DNA of 64,000 nucleotides from Corynespora cassiicola. Taxonomy: Eukaryota; Ascomycota; Dothideomycetes; Pleosporales; Corynesporascaceae. Shown piece after piece: positions 52,624-63,931 of this stretch. The notes beneath the pieces were generated by a model. That model saw only the letters and a program-made list of their open reading frames with translations. It did not search any database and was not told where the DNA came from. Where the stretch lies: assembly GCA_022059125.1 (NCBI GenBank), contig JAEUWY010000006.1, positions 2,914,001-2,978,000 of the forward strand, read 5' to 3'. Position 1 is the first letter of the stretch; every line of letters starts with the position of its first letter. A program made the translations under genes and the position numbers.

Positions 52624-53106
52624 TTAGTTTTTGAGCTTCTTTATAAGCTCCTGAACGGCAGCAATATCCTTCTGGGAGTCGTACCATACCGCCCCAATAA
52701 CTGCCTCTACAGTTGAGGCGAGAGTGGTCTTTGTTTTTTCACCCTGTTGGCATGGATTTTCTTTGAGAATATCAGCCAACTTCCATTCATTTGCAATTTG
52801 CTTCAATTTTTCATTTGTTCCCACATCCTCCACGAGATTATCTCCGGTTTCTGTATCTTTATCAGCAGCATTCAGCATTGCTATTTTGATCTTACCCGTG
52901 TCAGCTCCCTCAGGATACCACTCATCGAGCACACAGAGCCGCAGCACTGCATCACCAACGAGAGCTAGGCGCTTATTGCCTTGGACCGGTCCCTCGATGT
53001 CAGTTCGAGACACTGAAGCTCCTGCAGCGATGAAAGCCTCATCAAGCAAGTTCGAGTTGATAAAGCGGTAGCCAAGCTTGTCCTGCAAAGATTGGAGATA
53101 AGCCAT
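52624..53106 (-). CDS. stand-alone RNase III-like domain, catalytic residues altered
   Basis: 160 aa from ATG 53106 (MAYLQSLQDKLGYRF); an ATG 18 codons upstream is in frame. The fold signature is clear: LGYRFINSNLLDEAFIAAGAS at the start, NKRLALVGDAVLRLCVLDEWY in place of the usual HERLEFLGDSVL signature, and STVEAVIGAVWYDSQKDIAAV in place of DTVEALIGAVYLD. The two Glu of the first motif are Lys and Ala, and the Asp before TVEA is Ser; Asp of GDA and Glu of TVEA remain. No double-stranded-RNA-binding domain is attached. Family knowledge says these acids bind the metal ions for cleavage, so activity is doubtful. It may instead bind RNA or dimerise. Single exon. Confidence 0.8.
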   Translation of the reverse strand: MAYLQSLQDKLGYRFINSNLLDEAFIAAGASVSRTDIEGPVQGNKRLALVGDAVLRLCVLDEWYPEGADTGKIKIAMLNAADKDTETGDNLVEDVGTNEKLKQIANEWKLADILKENPCQQGEKTKTTLASTVEAVIGAVWYDSQKDIAAVQELIKKLKN

Positions 53107-54033
53107 GGTGTGGATATGGTGTCGATGGAAGATGCCCAACAATTCATTCTGCGTGAGCATTCAATGTGACTTTATATACGTTGAAGCATCTGAGCTAACT
53201 CTCTCAGGACTTAGCTATGCCACCATGGACTCTAGAGAGATCGTCTACGCGCTTTTCTAACACAAGTTGGCACGGACGCATTCTATGGAACAATGACCAT
53301 ACGGGCAACCTTGTCAAAATAAACTCTCAACGAAATATCACTGTAACGTCCAATCATTTCATTTGTCTGGAGATGCATCAATACACGAATGTCACATATT
53401 TCGCCCCATTGGCTTTGACCACATCTTCGAGCTATCTCTCAGTGATACAGCCTGGCTTGTTCAGATAACTCTATCCTCCTCTGTGGCACTTCTAACCTTG
53501 GTTCACTGTGTGGGGGAACATGATTGTTGCCAGATTCTGAAGATGTCTATAAACTTAGTCTGTTACGTTATTACGAATACCTGTCTACCTAGAACTTGGA
53601 AAAGGAAACGTTTTGAGTGAAACAAATGCCCCAAGGTCGATGATGGTAAGCAGTCCAGTCAGGAAAATATTAAAAATCGACGCGGAATCTGAGTTCCACA
53701 CACAAATTCCACGAAAGTGCAGGATATTCATGCCTTATCAATATAGTGATGACGACACGTAATTGAAAGGTAGTTTGGCGCGCTCGAGTAAGGGCACACG
53801 GCCTGATACATACGATCTGGGCAGCTGAAGATAAAATTTGCCAAAGTCCTTGGCTGGCTGTGAGTATCTGCAAAATGCCTAGTATCTGTTTCCCATGCAA
53901 GCCCCGCCACTTTGAAGGAATGGCACCCGAGAACGACTGGGGAACGGGTGGGTGCACCAGAACGCGCCTTTCCTGATTGGTCTAGTGTATTGACCTCACC
54001 GATTAGTGGCTTGGCAATCCATCTCGCTGGAAC
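53107..54033. other. intergenic, no gene recognised
   Basis: Promoter side of both neighbours (divergent genes). Only short frames without features. Confidence 0.4.
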
Positions 54034-55479
54034 ATGACAACAACGGTTGCTCAACACGGCAACAACATCATCTGGAACGCACAAACCACTGCTTTTCTCA
54101 TAGCCACGCTCACAACCTTGAAGCACCAAGCCCGGATCTACCGTCGTCTAATGGTATCGCGAAAGCGGTCGCGCTCGAACAGCTGCGCACACAATCTTCG
54201 GGCGCGTAAGCGTCACTGCACCCACGGGAGCTCTGCACTCCCGCAACCGACTGAACTAGCTACGACTACACCTGCCACCGTCCCGGCACCTGCATCGATA
54301 ACGTATCCATTGCCTCTCACTTGTGAAAACCTCCAACGCCTCCAAAACGCGATTGTTGACAACATGGGGGGCTCACGAACACCCTCACCGTCTCGAACGA
54401 GGAACAACCTGGATACGTGGGAGAAGCTTGCTGCATTTGAAGTGCACGGCGATACTGGCCACCAACTTCCTAGCGAGCTGGAGACACATATAAAAGATAT
54501 AATACAGAAACCCCGCGATGCCGATGTCGAGGCGTCACCCAATGCCAAAAAGATTACACAAAGACGAAGGTTGGCTGCTCAGCAGAATGAGCGTACAGGC
54601 ATTAAACACATTGAGCCATATATGCTCTTTCGTGGCGTGGCGGACTTGGATGAACGCGTGGAGCCTGTACCGTACATCGCATCCAAAGACGAGGTCTTCC
54701 TGCATAAGTTCTTTCGCCCTCGACCACCGAACGACGGCGTGAAGTCAACATTTGGGGAGCTCTCTCAACCACGACCCGATTCATGCATCGGATATGTTAC
54801 TCGAAGAGACGCTCAAGCAGCCGCAAGTCAAGCGCCCTTCTCTGTTGATGAGGAGCAGACATTACAGGGCTTCCCACTTACTCAATTCCTTCATTTCCCC
54901 TTCCTGACGTCACAGTGGAAGGCTCAGATTGCGAATGACAACATGCTCCACGCGCGCTACCAGGCAGCCAGAGACGGGGCGGTCGTGGTGAATTATCTCC
55001 GGGAATTCTACAAGAACTCCGACATCGAGCCATCGATAATCCGGACATGTCACTTTTCCTTGACCTGCGACCTGGAGATGGCTGAAATATGGATTCATTG
55101 GCACGAAAATAAACAGCATCATATGGAGTTGATCAACAAGTCCTCGCTGCGCCAACTTTCCGAGGTTGAAGGCACCCGTAACGTCCTTCGCAATATTGTG
55201 GAATACAGTCTTGACGAGCGATTGACTGAGATCAAGAAAGCTATACCATCTTTTGCGACACAATGGGCACAAGGCAGTGTGCCGGCAATAACGGAAGTTG
55301 ATCGCACAGCTTCAACGTCCTCGGTCCCTTCTCTATCAGACTTTCAATTCGCGTTTCCGATAACACCATCTTCTCTTGGATCTAGTTCTGTTACCAGCGC
55401 GCAATCTGTCGTCTACGAACCAGCAAAAAAGCGGAGACTGAACAGCTCCGCCGATGCTAGAGCGTGCGAGTCCAGCTGA
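54034..55479 (+). CDS. DUF7924-type fungal protein, unknown function
   Basis: 481 aa, ATG 54034, one exon. The N-terminal third is basic and Ser/Thr/Pro-rich (SRKRSRSNSCAHNLRARKRHC, a likely nuclear signal). The middle and C-terminal part hold the conserved core: FPLTQFLHFPFLTSQWKAQI, LHARYQAARDGAVVVNYLREFY, TCHFSLTCDLEMAEIWIHWHE and LRNIVEYSLDERLTEIKKAI. I recall this pattern as DUF7924, a large fungus-only family of unknown function with many copies per genome, often near repeats. A basic KKRRLN sequence precedes the stop. The stop lies 23 bases inside the convergent CYP505-like gene. Confidence 0.75.
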   Translation: MTTTVAQHGNNIIWNAQTTAFLIATLTTLKHQARIYRRLMVSRKRSRSNSCAHNLRARKRHCTHGSSALPQPTELATTTPATVPAPASITYPLPLTCENLQRLQNAIVDNMGGSRTPSPSRTRNNLDTWEKLAAFEVHGDTGHQLPSELETHIKDIIQKPRDADVEASPNAKKITQRRRLAAQQNERTGIKHIEPYMLFRGVADLDERVEPVPYIASKDEVFLHKFFRPRPPNDGVKSTFGELSQPRPDSCIGYVTRRDAQAAASQAPFSVDEEQTLQGFPLTQFLHFPFLTSQWKAQIANDNMLHARYQAARDGAVVVNYLREFYKNSDIEPSIIRTCHFSLTCDLEMAEIWIHWHENKQHHMELINKSSLRQLSEVEGTRNVLRNIVEYSLDERLTEIKKAIPSFATQWAQGSVPAITEVDRTASTSSVPSLSDFQFAFPITPSSLGSSSVTSAQSVVYEPAKKRRLNSSADARACESS

Positions 55480-57290
55480 CGAACTGGGCTGCATTGTCCG
55501 CCGGCTGGCCGTTGTAAGAAGCTGCCACAATCACGACTGGGTGGCCTGTCGACAGACCTTTGGCAGAGTTCAATGGGCCTACCGTGCCAGCTTGGAATCC
55601 GTGGGCCGATGCATGGCCGGCCAGCTGCCTGGCAAGGCCCTCGCAGGTACCGGTGTTGGAGCCGTAGTAGACGTCCACTGCTCTGGCAGTATCTAGTTTT
55701 GCCGTCATCTGCGTAGATGCCTGTACGGGAGGGGGGTCATGGATCGTCGCCGAATCTAGGGCCTGCGCGAGCGTAGCGACGGACACAGGACCGCGCAACT
55801 GGGCGCGCATGCAGAACCCTTCCGGCTTCACCGTAAGCGTCTGTTTGATGCGGAGTCGATAGGATGCATCGTCTGCCGTGAAATCGAAGTTCTGCAACAG
55901 CATTGCCAGGATGAGGAGCGCCTGCTGCCATGCGAACGAGCGTCCGATGCAGGCTCGTACTCCGTTGCCAAACGGCTTCCAGCAGTTGGGGAACTGTCTG
56001 TTGCGGCGTTCAAAGGCCTCGTCCAGCATACGCTCCGGCCGAAACTCGCTTGCATCGCTCCCGTACACAGATGGATCCCGATGGATCATCGGAAACAGCG
56101 CGATCACCGGCGTACCCGCTTTGACGTGGTACTGCCTGCCGAGAACGGTATCCTGCTTGGCGGCAAGCGCGACCGAAGGGACCGTCGGCGAAAGACGCAG
56201 GGACTCGCGCAGTACAGCACTCAGGTACGGAAGCCTGCCGAGGTGGTCGATCGTGACCGGGCTCCTCCCGACAGCCTCATCCACCTCCTGCCGCGCCTTC
56301 GCAAACGCAGTAGCGTTGTTTAAAAGGTAGTAGAATGTGAAACAGAGGAGACCCGAGGTCGTCTCGTGGCCGGCGACAAGGAAGGTGATCATGTTGTTGA
56401 CAATATTATCGTCCTGTCGAAGTCAGCAGGCATGCACATTACGACGGCCATCGGCCACGCTCACCGTCATCTTCTCTCCAGTCTCAGGGTCGACGCCATG
56501 CAGCATGCCATGGAGAAAGTCCTTCTTGTCGCTCGGATGCTCTTTTCTCGCCTGGATGATGGCCATGCTCGTCTCCCGCAGCAGCTCGATGTTCTCCCAG
56601 TACTCCTGGTTCTCGGACACGCAGAGAAGCTGGGTGAGGCAGCCTCGCCTCGCGCGGTATCCACTGACCCTGAGGAAGCTCTTCATCGCCTCCACGAAGG
56701 GATGCAGCGTCTGGCTGTAGTACGAGTTGAAGCGGTAGCCCATGGCACACAGCGCGATGGTGTCCAGCGTCAGGCGCGTGAACTCCTCCGCCGCCTGGAT
56801 CCTGTAGTCGGGCCCGTGTCGTGCCCACTTCATGACGAGCTGCGAGGCGATATCGTGCATCTCGCCGAACATGCTATGGATGGCCAGCGGCCCAAAGTGC
56901 GGGAGCAGAATGCGGTGCGCGATGCCCCAGTTCCTCTCGTGCGGGCCGTAGGCCGTGCCCAGGCCGTCGTACACGCCGTTGCGCGTCTGTTCGAGGCCGG
57001 CCGTGACGACCTTGGAGAAGCGGTCTTCGTCGCATACCTCGTCCATGAGCGCCTGCGAGCCCACGACGACCCTCTCTTCGCCACCCAAGCGGAAGCTCCA
57101 TATCGGCCCTGCTTCTGTCAGCCGCTGAGCCGGTTTACAGAGAAACGTGCAATGATGAATTAGAGGAAGAATACAAACCGTATGTCTCTGTCAAGCTGCA
57201 CATCGACTGCATCGGGTTGTTGGAGTCAATGTCCGATAGGTTGCCGAACAAGGGACGGCTAGGAGGGCCGGGGATGGGTGCCAGTTTCAT
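55457..57290 (-). CDS. CYP505-type P450 truncated in its FMN domain
   Basis: Exons 57290-57179, 57114-56465 and 56413-55457, introns of 64 and 51 nt; 572 aa. The start (MKLAPIPGPPSRPLFGNLSD) lacks a membrane anchor, as in P450BM3-like self-sufficient enzymes. Haem domain: FLVAGHETTSGLL, ESLRLSPTVP, FRPERML, FGNGVRACIGRSFAWQQ (Cys ligand). After about residue 500 the flavodoxin-like domain begins: VDVYYGSNTGTCEGLA (FMN phosphate loop), VVIVAASYNGQPADNA. It stops after VSWTRTL, where the rest of the FMN domain and the FAD/NADPH reductase (about 500 aa more) should follow. CYP505 enzymes hydroxylate fatty acids or polyketide chains using the fused reductase. This form would need an outside reductase or be inactive. 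A rearrangement placed the DUF7924 gene against it. Confidence 0.88.
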
Positions 57291-57722
57291 GGTTTCCGAG
57301 AATGAGCAGCCAGCCGGGTATTTTGAGAGGGGAGACAGTGATTCGGATGGACAGGTGTGATATATGGGCGCACTCACAGTAATAAGAGTCTTACCGCTAG
57401 CAGTCAGTCAAGGACAGCGCAGAATGTATCGGCTATGTCGCTGGCGTTGGACAGACTGGCTCTCGGCTTGTCATAAAAGGACTCGAGTGTTTTTCTTACA
57501 TGTACACTCTAGAGTATCCGAGGGGCATAAACCACCAGGAACACTACCACCTGGGAGCCGCTGAACCACCTGGGAGCAACCACCTGGGAGCAACCACCTG
57601 GGAGCAACCACTCGAGAGCAACCACCTGGGAGCAACCACTCGAGAGCAACCACCTGGGAGCAAACACTCGAGAGCAACCACTCGAGAGCGCCAGACCACC
57701 TAGGAATGCCAAACGGTCCAGC
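57291..57722. promoter_or_regulatory. shared promoter region of CYP505-like and MFS genes
   Basis: 432 bp between divergent genes, a third of it taken by the 14-bp minisatellite at 57561-57690. Confidence 0.55.
57561..57690. repeat. minisatellite, 14-bp unit, about nine copies
   Basis: Two unit types partly alternate: CAACCACCTGGGAG and CAACCACTCGAGAG (one CAAACACTCGAGAG). The second holds the palindrome CTCGAG, the first the E-box-like CACCTG. Confidence 0.92.
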
Positions 57723-59921
57723 TTGGGAAGAGCGCCCACATGCATGTTTAATCGTCTCTACGCCCTCATGCCCCCCTCAGATGTCGTCCCCCGTGAACGC
57801 CGACTCTTCATCAGCACACAATCGAGTCGCCCTGCATCATCACCATCAAGAATGCCTCAACCAAGTCCCGTTCGGTCTCGCTCCCTACTCCGAGCCGAGA
57901 GGATGGCCCGACTCTTCTCAGAGCGGCACGAACGCTACTCTGCTCGTCCTCCCCGTCATCCCCTCGACACCACCAGAACCCTTCCAAGCATATCGGAGAG
58001 TCCACCCATGAGCGACAAAGGTATACCTCCCCTCCGTCGCACCTCCATAGTCTTTTCCAGCGCAATGACCAGAGCAGAGATCGCGGGAGTTGCTCATGCT
58101 CCCTCCGAGTACACCGAGAGCCCAACATCCACCATTCCGTTATTCGCACTCGATACCGAAGCCCGCCCAGCATCGGGAAGCACGCCGGATGCCCTCCTAC
58201 CCTGTGAGTCGGGTCCAGATCATCCAAAACCCGCTGACATGTGCCTGGATGCAGGGAAGCCGGAACGGAAGCAGTGGCTGGTCATGATCAGCCTGGGCTT
58301 CATATCCTTCATCGTCTCGCTCGATGCCACCATCCTGGTGACGGTTCTGCCAGTGAGTCACCTCCACGACCGATGCCATCCTGTCACCAACCATCTGCAC
58401 AGGAACTAGCACGCTTCCTTGGCAGCTCGACCGCTGAGACCTTCTGGATCGGCACCTCCTACCTCCTCACCTCGGCCGTCGTCCAGCCCGTGGTCGCGGC
58501 AGCCTCCAATGGCTTCGGCTGCCCGCAGCTGCTCATCGTGTCCATTGTTCTCTTTGCTCTCGGCACCGCATTCTGCGCCGTCGCTCACGACGTCACGGTC
58601 ATGCTCGTCGGACGCTGCGCGCAGGGCGTCGGCGGAGGTGGGATCATCACCATGACCCAGCTCATCTTCTGCGACATGGTCCCTCTGAGGCAGCGGCCCA
58701 AGTACTTCGCCATCGTGCTCGCCTCGTGGTCCGTCGGCACCATCGCTGGACCCGTCGTCGGCGGCTGTCTCGTCGAGAAGGCGTCCTGGCGCTGGTGCTT
58801 CCACATCAACTTCCCCTTCTGCGGCACGGGCCTGGCCGCGGCCTATCTCTTCGTTCGCCCGGGCGATGCTGCAGGCCTCCCGCTCTCTGCCGCATCGACG
58901 CAGATGGATTGGATCGGCGGCTTCTTGTTTGTGAGTGCTGTGACGAGCTTTCTCGTCGGCATTTCCTGCGGCGGCGCGCGGCATGCTTGGCTGTCGCCAG
59001 CCACGCTAGCGCCTACCATCCTGGGCGTCGTCGGGACCGCCATCTTCGCGGGATGGCAGGCCTATGCAAGCCCGCACAGTCTGCTGCCTACCTCACTCTT
59101 CGCCAGCCGGAGCTCCATTGTGGCCTTCTACTGTGCGCTCATCAACGGGCTCGTCGTAAGTGCATGAAGCTGCTTCCGGAATGTGCTGATGGTCGGTTAG
59201 CTGTTCACGGCTCTGTACTACGTTCCGTTCTACTGCATGTCCGTGCGCGGCGCGTCGCCCGTCCAGGCGGCCGTCGATCTCTTTCCCGCCGTCTGCCTGT
59301 TTGTTCCAGGCTCGGTCTTGGTGGCCGTGCTCACCTCGCGCCTCGGACGATTTCGATGGGCGCTGTGGGCAGGCTGGGGCATCACCACCGCTGCGTGCGG
59401 CCTGTTCCTCTTGTTCGGGCTGGACACCAAAAAGCCCGTCTTCGCCGTGGCCCTGGCCTTGTTTGGCGTCGGGAACGGCATGGTCTTGACCGGCGTCAAT
59501 GTCGCGACCCAGGCCATCTCTCGGGTAGAGGATCGTGCCATGGCTGCGTGCATGTACGGGTTCATGCGCAGCCTGGGGATGCCGATCGGCGTTGCGGTGG
59601 GTTGATGGTTCGCGCCGCCGTGCCTCTTGCACGTTGCTGACCTGCCTCCAGGTGTCAGGAGCCATCTTCCAGACGGCCATGTCGCATGCGCTGTCCGAGT
59701 CTAGCCTCCCGACTGGCATCGCACACGATTCGGAACGCTACGTCTCTGTGCTCTGGGCGATGGCCGAGTCCGATCCCGCGAAGGCGGCGGTGCTGCAATC
59801 CTACGCCGCAGCCTTCCATGCCGTGTTCACGGCGCTGACGGCGATGTCGGCGAGCGCATGGCTGGCGAGTTTTCTTATCAAGAAGTCCAGCATGGACGTG
59901 GCGACACCGACGACGAGGTGA
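57723..59921 (+). CDS. major facilitator superfamily drug-efflux-type transporter
   Basis: Exons 57723-58352, 58403-59155, 59201-59596 and 59652-59921, introns of 50, 45 and 55 nt, all phase 0 (GTGAGT, GTAAGT and GTGGGT donors); 682 aa from the first ATG. The start is uncertain: the first 190 residues are hydrophilic and low-complexity, and ATGs at 57768 and 58011 are in frame. The membrane part begins LVMISLGFISFIVSLDATILVTVLP (motif of DHA2-type exporters), then TFWIGTSYLLTSAVVQPV, GRCAQGVGGGGIITMTQLI, ASWSVGTIAGPVVGGCLVE, SWRWCFHINFPFCG and, after intron 2, LFTALYYVPFYC. About 12-14 membrane helices. Such proteins export toxic or secondary compounds. It diverges from the CYP505-like gene, so the pair probably served one pathway. 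Confidence 0.88.
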
Positions 59922-60380
59922 TGGGGAGGGGAAGGCGAGGTGAGGACGGCGGGCGCGCCGGCCCATCAACCGCAGTTCGATTGACGTCCTTTGATGACGT
60001 AATGGTTTTGATTCAATCTAACATATTTCAATACTCAATCGCATTATCTATCTCGATGCCTGCCTCTAAGACATGCTGAGCTGCATCAATTGCATAGATA
60101 AACAGTCCATGTCGGCAAACCTTATCAATGCCATGGTTTACCGTGTCGTGAGCTACATCCTATAAATACGACATGCACCCGACCTCAGCAGTCTATGTGA
60201 TGCTTTGTAAGTAGCACAAAGTGAAGCCAATGCTACAGCCAACGCTACAGCCAACGACATCGGGCAGGCCCTAATAAGGTCCGAAACGGAATCGCCGTCA
60301 AATGAATGGGGAATTCTAAAAGAGCAGTTCCTTATATTTTTCATTTCTTAACTGCGATAGTAACTTAGGCATGCTCCTTG
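59922..60380. other. intergenic between convergent genes
   Basis: 3' flanks of the MFS and dehydratase genes; a short direct repeat (GCTACAGCCAAC twice near 60230-60252). No gene. Confidence 0.4.
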
Positions 60381-60950
60381 CTACAAAGCTCCACACTTTT
60401 TGCTTTTGTCCTCCTCAACTGTTCCAATCTCGCTGGCAACCTTGTCGCTATTTTGTGCTGCTATGATATCTGTCAAAGACATGCCCTTGGGTCGGTGTGT
60501 TGTCCATTGCAAAGTGATCATAGTATAGTTCTGCAATGGTGTCAACGGAAAGAAGATAGTCGAAAGGGGATATAGCTACTTACCCATGTCAGAGTAGGAT
60601 GATGGTTCAGGTTCTCGGTGATCAAATAAACAGCATCCAAGAATTTCTAGATTTCTCAGATTTCAAGTTCCATTCGTCAGCGGCGGTGGGTATTGTACCT
60701 TGGCGATTTCAGGGCTCCTAAAAAAAAAATCCTTCTCAAGTCTATTTAACGTATGGTTGAATTCCCAGTTTTCTCCTATCAACTTCTGTATGCCCTCTAT
60801 GACCTGGGCCTTGTCGTTCCCCTTAGAAATGTTGATCGTAGAGAGGTCGGAACGGGGAGTCTGCATTGCTGAGAGTTGACGTGAAAACAAAGAAGAACAA
60901 CGGGGAAGACGTCGGAAGAGCAGCATGTCTGTTGTAGGTTTACCCCTCAT
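60381..60950 (-). CDS. pterin-4a-carbinolamine dehydratase (PCD/DCoH)
   Basis: Three exons, 60950-60699, 60646-60584 and 60530-60381, introns of 52 and 53 nt in phase 0; 154 aa. The N-terminus (MLLFRRLPRCSSLFSRQLS) is basic with no acids, like a mitochondrial presequence. The core reads VIEGIQKLIGENWEFNHTLNRLEKDFFFRS, then FLDAVYLITENLNHHPTLTW with the catalytic paired His, and NYTMITLQWTTHRPKGMSLTDIIAA with the third His. PCD dehydrates 4a-hydroxy-tetrahydropterin and so recycles the cofactor of aromatic amino acid hydroxylases. The coding strand has a T10 run in exon 1 (60720-60729 region), a place where sequencing errors would break the frame. The gene looks intact. Confidence 0.85.
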
Positions 60951-61575
60951 CTTCCGAATGGAAACCTGTCAGCAAATGGATGGGTGTTCTCTCTCCGAGG
61001 ACCGAACCGCTTGGCTGACCAATCGAATGCGCATGTTCGTGATTGGGAAGGGCGCGCTAAGCCCTCGAGCTAGGATACTTTAGACAATCCCGCAACTCGC
61101 GCATTGCTTTTGCTCTGTATGTAACTAGACCACATAATATCTATATGACTAGTTTCTGATTGGCTGTACTTGGTCCTTAGTCTTAGGAACAAAGAATCGA
61201 GACCGAGAGAAGGCTTTTCTCTCTTTATACGATCTTGACTCCTACATCTGTCATCGTTTGGGCCATTTGTTGATTCATGACGCTGAATGGATATTGTGTG
61301 CGAACCTTGATACCGTCAGTTCAGCCTTCGTAGCAGGTTTTACATTTGGAATCTTTTTGTGCTATCTCGGGATCTCCCTTAGGATCAGGATCTCCCAAGT
61401 CCGTATTATCGAGGTCACGCAAGAGAGGCACGTTTTGGTTAATTTCACAACTATTTTGCATCGTACTCTATCTCATTTGATCTCTACTAGGTGCATATCC
61501 CAAAAATATCACGTGGTTTGCGTATCAAACAGAAGACGTACATGTTTCGGCGCATTTCGGCGCATTCAGAGCTCG
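60951..61575. other. intergenic, promoter of the dehydratase gene
   Basis: No supported gene. A short direct repeat GGCGCATTTC lies near 61549-61566. Confidence 0.4.
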
Positions 61576-63931
61576 TTAGACTTCATCAATCGGCCTGAAT
61601 GATCCAGCTTCCTGTTGAACAACCTGAACCCATTCTGAAAGCCTAGGAATCCAGTTATCCCATGGCTGTTCCTTCAATATTGTTTGACTATACTGGAACA
61701 GCCTGTTAGCTTCCATGTGCTGGCCAATATGAAAGAGTGCGAGCGACTTGGAGATGGATATGACTGCAGAAGTGAACCCGTCCCTCTTGAAACTCTTATA
61801 ATTAACAAGTATACTCAAAGCTGCGTCCCATGTACGGATAGCTTCATCGAAATTAAACTTATGATGGTGGATCTGGGCCGCGGAAATGAGAGTTCGAATA
61901 TGCAACAGCTGATCAGTAATGTCCGGCGCTGGGATGTGATCGAATGAAGCTTGAAGCTCGGAAATAACGATCTCTGCCTCGTCGTAGTGTCCCTCCAGGA
62001 CTTTTGCGGTGAGAGTTGAGACTAGGTATCGCCTGAGTGCTTTTGTAGTTTGTCCTTTTGCCCTTTCGTATTCTATATGATCGCCCAGGGTTTTGTAGAC
62101 CTCTAGAGGCTCTCCGAGATCGCAGTATGAATCGGCAAGGTTGTTGAGAAGCCGCGGAAACATCGTATCCTGAGGTGAAATTTGTTGCAAGCAGAAATTC
62201 AACATTTCCACGACGAGGGTAAAAGAATGGTTTGCTCTGTAAATTTTGCAGACTGTGAGTTGTCTAGCAAAAATGCCGGCCAAACCCAGTGACGAAAACT
62301 GTGGTTCGGGTTTCCAGTCGTCCACCTCTTCCAGCGCATCTGTGTATTTCCCTTGCTGTAGCAAATTTTCCAAGTGCGATCTATGAAGTTGTCCAAGCAA
62401 CGCATATGACCTTTTGTCAAAGCTCTCAAATGGTTGGCGGTAATAACAGGAGATACAAGAGGGCCGAGGCATCCCACAATCGCAACAAAAGTCATGTACA
62501 ATACGCTCAGAGCCGTCGAATTCTGAGTTGAGCCGAAGAAAAACACTGCGCTCATAAGCTATCCTAACCTTCTGGTGCAAGTCAAGACCTATCTCTGCGA
62601 ATTTCTCCACAGTATCCAATGCCTGAGATCGAAATAGAGGCAACTTGGATGCTGCCAACAGCACTTCGGATGCTTCCCCTCTAACACATGGTAACTCAAA
62701 AACTCTGGACTGGCACGTATCCAAGGCTTGTAGAAATAGAGGGAAGAGAACAGTCACCAATGCCGAATATGTTGGAGATGTCTCCCACGCATCCTCTCTT
62801 GGGAAAACATAGCAAATCAACTGGAAGATCTGCAATGAGTTCTCATTGTCGAGAGTGTGGGTAAGGTCAGGATTGCCTTCTATAAGTCCTTCGCTCACCG
62901 ACCCACTTTCGTTAATATCTAAGACAATATCAACGAGCCGTTGGTCAATACCAGAATTGCGAACGATAACTTCGTAAACCTCGCCGTTTTCGTCCCATCT
63001 CTTCTGAGGTAAGCGTACACGTTGAAATAATATTTCGGGAAATTCAAAGGCAGTTACTGCCGCTCTGAGTGGATCGTTAGGAGAAGAGGCGAGGCTGAGA
63101 GGAAGGTCCGATGCCTGAGGAAAATCTCCAAGTGGCGATTTGCGACGTTCCTGCCTCTCATGGATTGTGGTGTTTTCTTGTTGGATATGACCAATGTTGT
63201 CATGATCATGCATGGGATGCATGGGGCTAAGCCGATCATACGCAGGTTGGTTTTGAGTCTCTGATCATATGTGAGAAGTAGTCAATTGGATTGTTACAAA
63301 AGTGATCCAAATTACCAGTTGTTTCTAGGCGTCTTTTTTTTGATGTTGTTTTACCGCGCTTTGATAGGACTGGTACTGCAATCTGTTCGATGACGACTTG
63401 CCAAGGCCCAATTTGGAGTTCACGAATGGTCCTTGCAGCCTTTTCAGCTTGACTTACAAGGTTCACGTCAAGCTTGTTGAGTTCTGTTTTGATCGGTAAG
63501 AGAAATTTTGTTAATTTGTCCAATGTTCTTGGAATGTTTTGAGTTGCACTTCAGTATCTTAGATCTACTGCTTGGAATAGGCAAATATTTACTTACCTAT
63601 TGCTGGCAAGATAATCTGGAATCAGAACCCAAATCCCTTCTCCTAAGATGTCTCCAATGAGATGATATAGATTTCCAAGCTTCGTCCACTCAATCATCTC
63701 TTCGGCAAATTCGGCGTCTCCGCATACATGCTCTATAGTCTTTTTGACATATCGGCGGATTGTATCTCCTTTCGGTAAGTTCGAGTTTTCAGATGGGCGA
63801 TCGCCAAACTTCAGGACAAGATCTCGAAAGAAAAGACTGTTAAAAATCCATCGTATGTTGTCCTCTTGCCTGCGAGATTCTATCGTTTTCATCTCGTCCG
63901 CTTTCTGGAGAATCATCGATTTCAGGCGCAT
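61576..63931 (-). CDS. large helical, TPR-like protein of unknown function (5' end uncertain)
   Basis: Exons 63931-63597, 63527-63316 and 63260-61576, with introns of 69 nt (GTAAGT..TTCCAAG) and 55 nt (GTAATT..GATCAG), give 743 aa in one frame. The frame stays open above ATG 63931 up to the window edge, so another exon may lie outside. The N-terminal part is helical and charged (LQKADEMKTIESRRQED...). A basic KRGKTTSKKRRLE near residue 165 could be a nuclear signal. A motif FCCDCGMPRPSCISC (Cys-rich, possible zinc site) lies mid-protein. The last 300 residues show helical pairs of TPR type (LLQQGKYTDALEEVDDW, NNLADSYCDLGEPLEVYKTLGDH, LEGHYDEAEIVISEL, HKFNFDEAIRTWDAAL, LALFHIGQHMEANRLFQ). I do not recognise the family. 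TPR arrays bind partner proteins; nothing more is claimed. Confidence 0.7.

Noticed and set aside
57561..57690. CRISPR-like array
   Set aside because: Units are contiguous 14-mers without spacers, in a eukaryotic genome; it is a minisatellite.
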